Source of the DNA: Woeseiaceae bacterium
GTDB lineage: Bacteria; Pseudomonadota; Gammaproteobacteria; Steroidobacterales; Woeseiaceae
Direction of reading: 5' to 3'
Assembly: GCA_028280615.1 (NCBI GenBank)
Contig: JANQLK010000052.1
Span: forward strand, 62,001-126,000
Length of the DNA: 64,000 nucleotides
The stretch's first letter is position 1; each line of letters starts with the position of its first letter. A program made the translations under genes and the position numbers. A model generated the notes under the pieces. That model did not search any database. It was not told the origin of the DNA and worked only from the letters and a program-made list of their open reading frames with translations. This document shows positions 34,629 through 42,355 of the stretch, piece after piece.

Positions 34629-35110
34629 ATACCCCGGCCGCGCGCGCTGCCGACCAGCTTCTGGTCGTTCATATCGAACAGCGCGCAGATGACCTCGCGG
34701 TCGCCACGCTGACTCCAGCTCTCGGGCGTCGGGTATAGCGTGCGGATATCGAGCGACGAGGATTCGTAATCCGTGCCGACAAAGCTCTCGAAACGCGCCT
34801 CGCAGCCCTCGAACGACATCAGCCAGAGCGCTTCCTCTTCGGGGAGTTCGCCGACCGTCAGTTCGAAGGTTGCATAGACTTCATTGTCATGTGGATCGGC
34901 GCAGGGGACGCCCGGCAGGCTGTCGACCTCGCCGCCGTCGCCAGACGCCAAGGCGGTTCCGATGTCGAAGCAGTCACCTACGCGCAGTTCGAATGCGTCG
35001 ACGGATCCCTCCCCGACGATGGCCCCGGAGCTGTCACGGTCGGCGGATGTGAAGGCGTTGTAGGCCAGTGCGCCGATGATGATCACGGCGGTAAGTCCCA
35101 GGTTCTTCAT
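34625..35110 (-). CDS. septum formation family (PF13845-like) membrane-anchored protein
   Basis: A 161-residue protein. One N-terminal hydrophobic segment (MKNLGLTAVIIIGALAYNAF) acts as an anchor or signal. The external domain has the septum-formation-family pattern: V-G-D-C-F-D, V-P-C-A-D-P-H-D-N-E-V-Y-A-T-F, C-E-x-R-F-E-S-F-V-G-x-D-Y, and Y-P-T-x-E-S-W-x-x-G-D-R-E-V-I-C. Four Cys residues probably form two disulfides. The family is best known in Actinobacteria, where a cell-division link was proposed from one member; the role is not established. The stop codon comes from the dispersed CTAG motif. It is followed upstream by a 216-bp spacer and the Ser/Thr kinase gene on the other strand. Confidence 0.8.
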   Translation of the reverse strand: MKNLGLTAVIIIGALAYNAFTSADRDSSGAIVGEGSVDAFELRVGDCFDIGTALASGDGGEVDSLPGVPCADPHDNEVYATFELTVGELPEEEALWLMSFEGCEARFESFVGTDYESSSLDIRTLYPTPESWSQRGDREVICALFDMNDQKLVGSARGRGI

Positions 35111-35326
35111 GGCGCTCCCTCCCTTCAGAGCGAGCCCGGCGGAGCCGGGCGCGAACCTGAACCTTCAGCCATACACGTGAATGCGACAAGTGTCTGCGTC
35201 GCAATTCCGCGCAGTGCTTATCTCTCACGACTTATGTAAGCTCGAACGTCCGCGTCACGCCGAGCGAGGACATGCAGCTCGCGAGGGCCTCGCTAAAGCG
35301 GTAGCCTGCCCGGGGGAGGCCGACCG

Positions 35327-37882
35327 ATGGACAGCGAACGCTGGCAACGCATCAAGGACGTCTATCGCAGGGCGCTCGATGAGCCCGGCGATACGCGGCG
35401 CGCGTTCGTCCTGCGCGAGTGCGGAGACGACCCGGAGCTTGCCACCGAGGTCCTCAAGCTGCTCGACGTGCCGCAGGGCGATGACGTCATCGATGACATT
35501 GTCGGCGGCGCCGCGGCCGACGAGTCGAACATCGAGGGCACTCGTTTGGGCCCCTACCGTCTCAGTCGACAGATCGGACGGGGCGGCATGGGCGACGTGT
35601 ACCTCGCCGAGCGGGCGGACGAGGAGTTCGACCAGCAGGTAGCGATCAAGGTCGTGAGCTGGGCCAGGCTGTCGCCGTCGCTCGTCGACCGCTTCCGGCG
35701 GGAACGCCAGATTCTCGCCAATATCGACCACCCCAACGTCGCGCGACTGTTCGACGGCGGGACGACCGCGGACGGCGTGCCCTACCTGGTCATGGAGTAC
35801 GTCGACGGCCGGTCGATATCGGATGTGGCCGCCGATCTGCCGCTCATGGATCGCCTTGAGCTGTTCTTGAAGATCTGCGATGCCGTGCAGTACGCCCATT
35901 CGAAGCTCGTCGTGCATCGCGACATCAAGCCTTCGAACGTGCTCGTGACGGCCGACGGTACGCCGAAACTCCTCGATTTCGGTATCGCCAAGTTCCTCGA
36001 CGAAGACGCCGGCGAGGGCCTGACGCGGGCCGACGCGCGCGTGCTGACGCCCGAATACGCGAGCCCGGAACAGCTCCTGGGGCTGCCGGTCACGATCGCG
36101 ACCGACGTGTACGGTCTCGGGCTCATGCTCTACCAGCTGCTGGCCGGCGAGCTGCCCTACGATGCAACGACCAAGACCTCGCCCGAACTCCGCGAGCTGA
36201 TCTGCCACACCGAGCCCGATGCACCGAGCCGAATGCTGCGCGCGCGCGGCAGGTCCTCGCTGGCCTCGAAGCTCGAGGGCGATCTCGACAACATCGTCCT
36301 GATGGCGTTGCGCAAGGAGCCCGAGCGCCGATACGAGACGGTCCGGGATCTCGCCAGCGATATCCGCAATCACTTCGAGCGGAGGCCCGTGCTCGCGCGT
36401 GCACCGAGCCTGCCGTATCGCGTCGGACGCTTCGTGTCACGCAACCGGGTGGGCGTTTCGGCAACCGCCGCGGCCGTGACGGCCGCCATCGCGATGACGC
36501 TGTTCTACACCGCACGGTTGCAAGAGGAGCGCGACCTTGCCGAGACCGAGCGGCAGACCGCCGAGGCCGCCACCGACTTCATGGTGGACCTGTTTTCGAT
36601 CAATGAGCCCGACCAGGGCGCCGATCGGGACATCACCGCTCGCGAGGTGCTGGATGCCGGAGTGAAGAAGCTGGACGAGGGTCTCGAGGACCAACCGAGG
36701 GTGCGTGCGCGCCTCTTGCAGACCGTCGGCCGCGTGTACGACAGGCTCGGCGACTACGATACGGCAGAGCGCTTTCTCGAGGAAGGCGTCAGGCTGCGGC
36801 GTACGGTCGTCGACCCGCTGGACGAGGATCTGATTCGCGGCATCGAGAACCTGGCTTGGATTTACTACCGCCGCGAGGACTGGCAGGCCGCCGAAAAGTA
36901 CGCGCTCGAAGCGCTGGGCAAGCGCGAAGCCAAGGTCGGCACGAACGACCCGACGCTCTCGGACGTGCTGAACCACCTCGGGACGATCGCGTTCTGGCAG
37001 GACGACCTGGACGGCGCGCTGGATCGCTACCATCGCGCGCTGTCGCTCGTTCAGGGCGACGACGAGGACATCGTCAAGGATCGACTCGTCACGATGAACA
37101 ACCTCGCCATCACCTACGACTACATCGGCGAGGACCAGAAGGCACAGGACTTCTACAAGGAGTCGCTCGAGACCCGGATTCTGCTGTACGGACCGGACCA
37201 TCCGCGCGTCGGCACCGCGCATGCCAACCTCGGCAGCTCCTACGCGAACAGCCGTCTCTGGGCCGAAGCCAGGCTCCACGGCGCGCAGGCGCTCGAGATC
37301 GATCGCAGGCACCTGGGCGACACGCACGCCGATGTTGCCTTCGATCTCGATCTCCTGGCCAACGCGGAGCAGGGCCTGGGCAACTACGACCTCGCAGCCG
37401 ACTACGCTCGCCAGGCGTCGCAGGTCTGGGCGGCAACGGTCGGTCGTGGGCACACGCGCTATGCCTCGGCGCTCGAGAAGCTCGCGGACATTCTCAGAAT
37501 CAGCGGCGACCGCGAAGCTGCGCTGGACCGGGCCAACGAAGCACTTGAGGTCATGCTCGCTGCGAACGGACCCGACCATAGCTACACGGCAGACGCCCAG
37601 TACACGATGGGCAAGGTGCTCATGGATCTCGACCGGTTGGAGGAGGCAAGAGAACACGCCAGCGAGGCCAGCCGGATTCGCGCCGAAAAGCTCGGACCCG
37701 TTCACCCGGAGTACTGGGACGCGCAGCTGTCGCTCGCCAGGATCGAGATACGCGACGAGAGCCTGGACGCGGCGCGTGAGCTGCTCACCGAACTCGTCGC
37801 GACTATCGAGGGCTCCGACAAGCCGGCCCACGAGAACCTCGCGACGGCACGGCAGCTGCTGGCGGAGGCCAGTCGGCGATAG
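35327..37882 (+). CDS. membrane Ser/Thr protein kinase with C-terminal TPR repeats
   Basis: An 851-residue protein with GGGGGAGG upstream of the ATG at 35327. A family-typical N-terminal stretch (about 1-75) precedes the kinase domain (about 75-350). The glycine loop is IGRGGMGDVYLAE, the catalytic loop HRDIKPSNVL, the magnesium loop DFGIAKF and the APE-like segment PEYASPEQ. One transmembrane helix follows (about 378-398, GVSATAAAVTAAIAMTLFY), then about ten TPR units with the paired-helix pattern (HLGTIAFWQDDLDGALDRYH, ANLGSSYANSRLWAEARLHG). The TPR part would be extracytoplasmic. In many bacteria such kinases sit beside an ECF sigma gene; none is adjacent here. The secreted BNR protein gene follows 57 bp downstream and may be co-expressed. 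Confidence 0.92.
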   Translation: MDSERWQRIKDVYRRALDEPGDTRRAFVLRECGDDPELATEVLKLLDVPQGDDVIDDIVGGAAADESNIEGTRLGPYRLSRQIGRGGMGDVYLAERADEEFDQQVAIKVVSWARLSPSLVDRFRRERQILANIDHPNVARLFDGGTTADGVPYLVMEYVDGRSISDVAADLPLMDRLELFLKICDAVQYAHSKLVVHRDIKPSNVLVTADGTPKLLDFGIAKFLDEDAGEGLTRADARVLTPEYASPEQLLGLPVTIATDVYGLGLMLYQLLAGELPYDATTKTSPELRELICHTEPDAPSRMLRARGRSSLASKLEGDLDNIVLMALRKEPERRYETVRDLASDIRNHFERRPVLARAPSLPYRVGRFVSRNRVGVSATAAAVTAAIAMTLFYTARLQEERDLAETERQTAEAATDFMVDLFSINEPDQGADRDITAREVLDAGVKKLDEGLEDQPRVRARLLQTVGRVYDRLGDYDTAERFLEEGVRLRRTVVDPLDEDLIRGIENLAWIYYRREDWQAAEKYALEALGKREAKVGTNDPTLSDVLNHLGTIAFWQDDLDGALDRYHRALSLVQGDDEDIVKDRLVTMNNLAITYDYIGEDQKAQDFYKESLETRILLYGPDHPRVGTAHANLGSSYANSRLWAEARLHGAQALEIDRRHLGDTHADVAFDLDLLANAEQGLGNYDLAADYARQASQVWAATVGRGHTRYASALEKLADILRISGDREAALDRANEALEVMLAANGPDHSYTADAQYTMGKVLMDLDRLEEAREHASEASRIRAEKLGPVHPEYWDAQLSLARIEIRDESLDAARELLTELVATIEGSDKPAHENLATARQLLAEASRR

Positions 37883-37939
37883 GCTGGCACGCTGCGGCGT
37901 CACGCGTACCATGCTGTGCAAATCCCGAGGATGAAACCG

Positions 37940-40663
37940 ATGACACGACGCTTCGTTTCACGACTCCGTATGCTGGCCGCGGCTGCGCTGGCGCTTGCCG
38001 AAGTCGGTAGCGCCCAGCAGCTCGATCCGTCGCTGACGGCCACGATCGAGTACCGCAACCTGGGCCCCTACCGCGTCGGCGCCTGGGTGTCCGACTTCGC
38101 CGTGCCCGAAAACGGCCGCGAACACCGCTACACCTGGTACGTCGCGATGCGATCGGGCGGAGTGTGGAAGACCTCGAATAACGGCACGACCTTCGAGCCC
38201 GTGTTCGATGGCAACGGCGTCCAGGCGATCGGCGACGTCACGGTCGCGCCGTCCGACAACGATATCGTCTGGGTGGGCACGGGCGACAACGCGAATGCCC
38301 GCAGCTCGCACTCGGGTCTCGGCGTGTTCAAATCGACCGATGCCGGCGAGACCTGGCAGAACATGGGGCTGCACGACTCGCACCATATTGCACGCATCGT
38401 CATTCACCCCGACGAGCCGGACATCGTCTACGTTGCGGTAATTGGCCACCTGTTCTCGGCCAATGCGGAACGGGGCCTGTTCAAGACCCTGGACGGCGGC
38501 GAGACGTGGCAGAAGGTGCTGTACATCAACGACGGAGTCGGTGTTGTCGACGTTGCCATGGATCGCGACCGCCCCGACGTCCTGTACGCCGCCACCTACG
38601 AAATGAAGCGCAGGCCATGGACCTTCGACGCCGGCGGGCCCGCGTCGGCGATCTACAAGTCCGACGATGCCGGCGCAAGCTGGACGCGCCTGGGCGACGG
38701 CCTGCCGGACGGCGAGATCGGCCGCATCGGCATCGACATCCACCGCGGCAACACGGACATCCTTTACGCCGTCTACGAAAACCTCAATCCGCGTCCGCCG
38801 ACCGACGAAGAAGCCGCGGAAGATCGCGAAAACGGCAGGGAGCCGGAGCCGCGCGCGATCGGCGGCGAGGTGTACCGTAGCGATGACGCCGGCGCGAGCT
38901 GGTTCAAGACACACGATGATTCAATCGAGGTCGGCGGCAAGGCGCCGTATTCCTTCAACCAGATATTCGTCGACCCGAACGACCCGGAGAAGATCTTCGT
39001 CACGTCCGTGAGGCTCGCGAACTCGTCCGATGGCGGTAAGAGCTGGAACGACCTCGAGTGGGATCAGCAGCACCTGTTCAAGGAGAATTTCGGCGACGTG
39101 CGCACTTTCTGGATCGATCCCGACGACTCGAGCCGCATGCTGTTCGGCTCCGACGGCGGCGTTTACGTCTCCTACGACGGCGGCCGGACGTCCGATCATA
39201 TGTACAACCTGCCGACCGGTGAGTTCTACGCGATCGGCGTCGACTACGCCGACCCGTACAACATCTACGGCGGCCTCCAGGACCACGAGTCCTGGAAAGG
39301 GCCCGTCAACAGCTGGTCGGGCGCGGTTACGCTCGAGGATTGGGTGCTCGTCGGGCTCTGGGACGGGATGTACAACCAGGTCGACCCGACCGACAACCGC
39401 TACCTCTACACTACGGCGCAGTTCGGCGGCCACCGGCGCGTGGACCAGCTAAACGGCACGCGCGCCGACATTCAGCCCGAGTCGGGCGGCAAGGAACCGA
39501 AACCGCGCTACCCGTGGACGCCGGCGATCCAGGTATCGCCACACGACGCCAACGTCGTCTACGCGGGCTCGCAGAAGGTTTTGCGCTCGGCGGACAGGGG
39601 AGACAGCTGGCAGGAGATCAGCCCCGACCTTACCTTCGAGACGCTCGTCGAGGACGGCGGACGCTGCGTCTATGCGGGCGGCAGCCAGGGCTGGATCAAC
39701 TTCTGCACGGTGACCTCGCTCGACGAGTCCGCGCTCGAGCCGGGCGTCATCTGGGCCGGCACCGACGACGGCCGCGTGCACGTCACCGAGAACGGCGGCG
39801 AGTCCTGGCGCGAGGTCACGGCGGCGCTCGCCGACGCGGGCGCGCCGGCCGACTTCTGGGTGTCGCGCGTCCGCGCGTCGCGTCACGCGCTCGGTACTGC
39901 CTACGTCACGAAAAACGGCTATCGTTTCGATCGCTTCGAGCCGCACGTCTACATGACGACCGACTTCGGCCGAAGCTGGCGGTCGATCGCGTCCGAGCTG
40001 CCGGACAGCGCGGTCAACGTCATCGTCGAGCATCACGACAATCCCGACCTCTTGTTTATCGGCAACGACGCCGGTGTGTTCTTTAGCATCGACCGCGGCG
40101 CCAGCTGGTCGAGCCTGAAGGCCAACATGCCCGTGGTCCCGGTCAAGGACCTGGTCGTACATCCTCGCGAGAACGACCTGATCGCGGCAACCTACGGCCG
40201 CGGTCTCTATGTCACCGATATCTCGCCGCTCGTCGAGTTCGACGCGGAAACGCTATCGAGCAACGTGCACCTGTTCGATATCGAGGCCAACGTGGTCAGC
40301 CGCTCGGATCGCGCCAGCTGGGGCGCGTACCATATGCGCGGCGACCGCCATCTGAGAACGGAAAACGAACCAGCCGGGTTTGCGATCAACTACCTGCTCG
40401 GAAGCGACCGCTTCGATTCCGTTTCGATCAGTATTCGGGATGCCGACGGCAACGAGATCGCCGAGCTCGACGGCAGCACCGACAAAGGCCTGAACCGCGT
40501 GCACTGGGACCCGGCCGACAGTGAGCAGGAGGTCGAGCCCGGCACCTACATCGTCTCCCTGAGGGCGGGCCGCGAACGCCTCGAAACACCGGCGGTATTG
40601 ACGCCGCCTCGCGCGTTCGCAATCGGGCCTGCGAGCGGACCGCTCGAAGACGATCGTCCGTAG
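37940..40663 (+). CDS. secreted BNR/VPS10-type beta-propeller protein
   Basis: 907 residues from the ATG at 37940, nine bases after CCGAGG; an ATG at 37931 and a GTG at 37916 also lie in frame but are less well spaced. The signal peptide is MTRRFVSRLRMLAAAALALA to GSAQQ. The mature part is a long double propeller with Asp-box/BNR repeats: S-x-D-x-G-x-x-W in KSTDAGETWQN, KTLDGGETWQK, KSDDAGASWTR, RSADRGDSWQE and TENGGESWRE. The family is the WD40/YVTN/BNR-like group common in marine and soil bacteria, related to sortilin/VPS10 and BNR glycoside hydrolases, but no sialidase Arg triad is evident. A C-terminal FlgD-like domain (D-A-D-G-N-E-I-A-E-L) follows. It is exported; the function is unknown. 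Galactokinase starts eight bases after its stop. Confidence 0.85.
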   Translation: MTRRFVSRLRMLAAAALALAEVGSAQQLDPSLTATIEYRNLGPYRVGAWVSDFAVPENGREHRYTWYVAMRSGGVWKTSNNGTTFEPVFDGNGVQAIGDVTVAPSDNDIVWVGTGDNANARSSHSGLGVFKSTDAGETWQNMGLHDSHHIARIVIHPDEPDIVYVAVIGHLFSANAERGLFKTLDGGETWQKVLYINDGVGVVDVAMDRDRPDVLYAATYEMKRRPWTFDAGGPASAIYKSDDAGASWTRLGDGLPDGEIGRIGIDIHRGNTDILYAVYENLNPRPPTDEEAAEDRENGREPEPRAIGGEVYRSDDAGASWFKTHDDSIEVGGKAPYSFNQIFVDPNDPEKIFVTSVRLANSSDGGKSWNDLEWDQQHLFKENFGDVRTFWIDPDDSSRMLFGSDGGVYVSYDGGRTSDHMYNLPTGEFYAIGVDYADPYNIYGGLQDHESWKGPVNSWSGAVTLEDWVLVGLWDGMYNQVDPTDNRYLYTTAQFGGHRRVDQLNGTRADIQPESGGKEPKPRYPWTPAIQVSPHDANVVYAGSQKVLRSADRGDSWQEISPDLTFETLVEDGGRCVYAGGSQGWINFCTVTSLDESALEPGVIWAGTDDGRVHVTENGGESWREVTAALADAGAPADFWVSRVRASRHALGTAYVTKNGYRFDRFEPHVYMTTDFGRSWRSIASELPDSAVNVIVEHHDNPDLLFIGNDAGVFFSIDRGASWSSLKANMPVVPVKDLVVHPRENDLIAATYGRGLYVTDISPLVEFDAETLSSNVHLFDIEANVVSRSDRASWGAYHMRGDRHLRTENEPAGFAINYLLGSDRFDSVSISIRDADGNEIAELDGSTDKGLNRVHWDPADSEQEVEPGTYIVSLRAGRERLETPAVLTPPRAFAIGPASGPLEDDRP

Positions 40664-40670
40664 CTCGACC

Positions 40671-41873
40671 ATGACCACCGGGGGCAACAACGGCCTGTCG
40701 GCATCTCAGCTGGCCATGTGCAAGGCGCTGACGGACGCCTTCGCCGTGCAGTACGGTGATTGTGACGGCGTGCAGCTCGTCATGGCGCCGGGACGCGTGA
40801 ACCTGCTCGGCGAGCATACCGACTACAACGACGGCTTCGTGTTGCCAATGACCGTAGACCGAGGTGTGTACGTCGCCTGCCGGGCGCGACCGGATCGACG
40901 CGTTCGCTTCTGGTCGCGGCGATTCGACGAGCGCATCGATTTCCGACTCGGGGAAGCGCCGGCCACGGCTCGAGGCGCGTGGAGCTGCTATGTCGTCGGC
41001 GTCGTCGAAGAACTCGCGACATCCGGGCAGCTCGAGCGCGGCATCGACGCCGTCATCGACGGTGACCTCGAGCCCGGCGCCGGCCTGAGCTCCTCGGCTG
41101 CGCTCGAAGTTGCCGTCGCCCTGTCTCTCGAGCGGGTCGGCGGCTTCGAAATCGGCGGCGTCGAGACTGCCAGGCTCTGCAAGCGCGTCGAGCATGACTA
41201 CGCCGGCGTTCGCTGCGGCATCATGGATCCGTTCGCGTCCCGAATGGGGCTGAGCGGACAGGCACTCTTTCTCGACTGCCGTTCGCTCGACTACCGCCAT
41301 GTGCCCCTGGCACTCGGCGACTATCGCGTGGTAATCATCTCGAGCGGCGTCAGACGCGCTCTTTCGGACTCGGCCTACAACGCGCGACGTGCCGAGTGCG
41401 GCGAGGCGCTCGCGCATTTTCAAAGCGCGGAACCCGATATCGCGGCCCTGCGCGATGTAACGGATGCCATGCTCGCGGCGCACGAAACGAATATCGATCC
41501 GCTGCCGTTTCGTCGCTGCCGTCACGTCGTCTCGGAGAATCGCCGCGTCGAAGCGGCGATCGAATGCCTCGAGGCCGGCGACCACGAGGCTTTCGGCCGA
41601 CTCATGAGCGAATCGCATCGCTCGCTCAGGGAAGATTTCGAGGTGAGCTCGGTCGAACTCGACTGGCTGGTCGATGCCGCCAACGAAACCGACGGCGTCC
41701 TGGGTTCGCGCATGACCGGCGCCGGATTCGGCGGCTGCACGGTCAGTATCGCGCACGTCGACTCTATCCCCGCGCTCGCGGCACGCATCGCATCTGCCTA
41801 CGCCGGGCAGTTCAACCGGCGGGCCCGGACGTTCGTGATCGAAACCAACCTCGAGGCGGGTCCGCTGGGCTAG
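40671..41873 (+). CDS. galK: galactokinase
   Basis: A 400-residue GHMP kinase. It has the galactokinase signature G-R-V-N-L-L-G-E-H-T-D-Y-N-D-G-F-V-L-P near residue 41, the ATP loop GAGLSSSAALEVA, the active-site Asp region V-R-C-G-I-M-D-P-F-A-S, and the C-terminal M-T-G-A-G-F-G-G-C. It phosphorylates galactose to galactose-1-phosphate, the first Leloir step, in the cytoplasm. No galT, galE or transporter lies nearby, so it is an orphan galK, perhaps for salvage from galactosides. It starts eight bases after the BNR protein stop, which suggests co-transcription with that gene and possibly the kinase. Confidence 0.95.
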   Translation: MTTGGNNGLSASQLAMCKALTDAFAVQYGDCDGVQLVMAPGRVNLLGEHTDYNDGFVLPMTVDRGVYVACRARPDRRVRFWSRRFDERIDFRLGEAPATARGAWSCYVVGVVEELATSGQLERGIDAVIDGDLEPGAGLSSSAALEVAVALSLERVGGFEIGGVETARLCKRVEHDYAGVRCGIMDPFASRMGLSGQALFLDCRSLDYRHVPLALGDYRVVIISSGVRRALSDSAYNARRAECGEALAHFQSAEPDIAALRDVTDAMLAAHETNIDPLPFRRCRHVVSENRRVEAAIECLEAGDHEAFGRLMSESHRSLREDFEVSSVELDWLVDAANETDGVLGSRMTGAGFGGCTVSIAHVDSIPALAARIASAYAGQFNRRARTFVIETNLEAGPLG

Positions 41874-42251
41874 GGCCTGTCGACGAGGGACCACCCTCCA
41901 CGAAAGCGGGCAGCGCACCGTTCGTCGCCTCGGGACAACGTCTGGTCGCAGATCCCGGACCTCGACGTCGCGGATGGAGTCGAACGCCCAAATATGTCGT
42001 TTTTTCGCTACAAGAGTGTCTCTGCCGGCCGGCTCGACGGCCTTCTGGCCGGCCTTTCAGACTTCGCACAGACCCTGTCGGTCGTGCTGCCGACTGGTTC
42101 GAAGATGCTGAATAGTAGCGGGTGACGATCGGCGAATATGTTCGAAAAAGATCGCGAATGTCCGCTATCCGCGCACGCTGTCATAACCTCAGCACCCATC
42201 ACATATTCACAAAAGGTATAAACGACAACTAAGTACATACCACTAATGTTA
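41874..42251. other. non-coding stretch between galK and the TonB-dependent receptor
   Basis: No real coding sequence is seen on either strand. The first half is G+C rich with small GCCGGCC/GGCCGGC inverted arms near 42027-42055. The second half (about 42100-42250) turns A+T rich, as expected for a promoter region. No terminator with a T run and no insertion-sequence remnant were found. Confidence 0.5.
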
Positions 42252-42280
42252 TTGACATTCGGTGCCCGGAGTGGAGTAAT
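42252..42280 (+). promoter_or_regulatory. candidate sigma-70 promoter of the TonB-dependent receptor gene
   Basis: TTGACA (42252-42257) is a perfect -35 box, and AGTAAT (42275-42280) matches four of six bases of the -10 consensus with the ideal 17-bp spacing. Transcription would start near 42287, giving a leader of about 70 bases before the ATG at 42356, which has TGGAGA upstream as ribosome binding site. Confidence 0.5.
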
Positions 42281-42355
42281 CGACTGTTAAGACGTCCGCT
42301 GTGCGGCCATAAGTTCGCATTGCCTTACTAAAATCGAATCGCTTGGAGACCCGTT

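Noticed and set aside
41874..42251. Insertion-sequence remnant between galK and the receptor gene
   Set aside because: No terminal inverted repeats, target duplication or transposase fragment could be seen; only short GGCCGGC arms are present.
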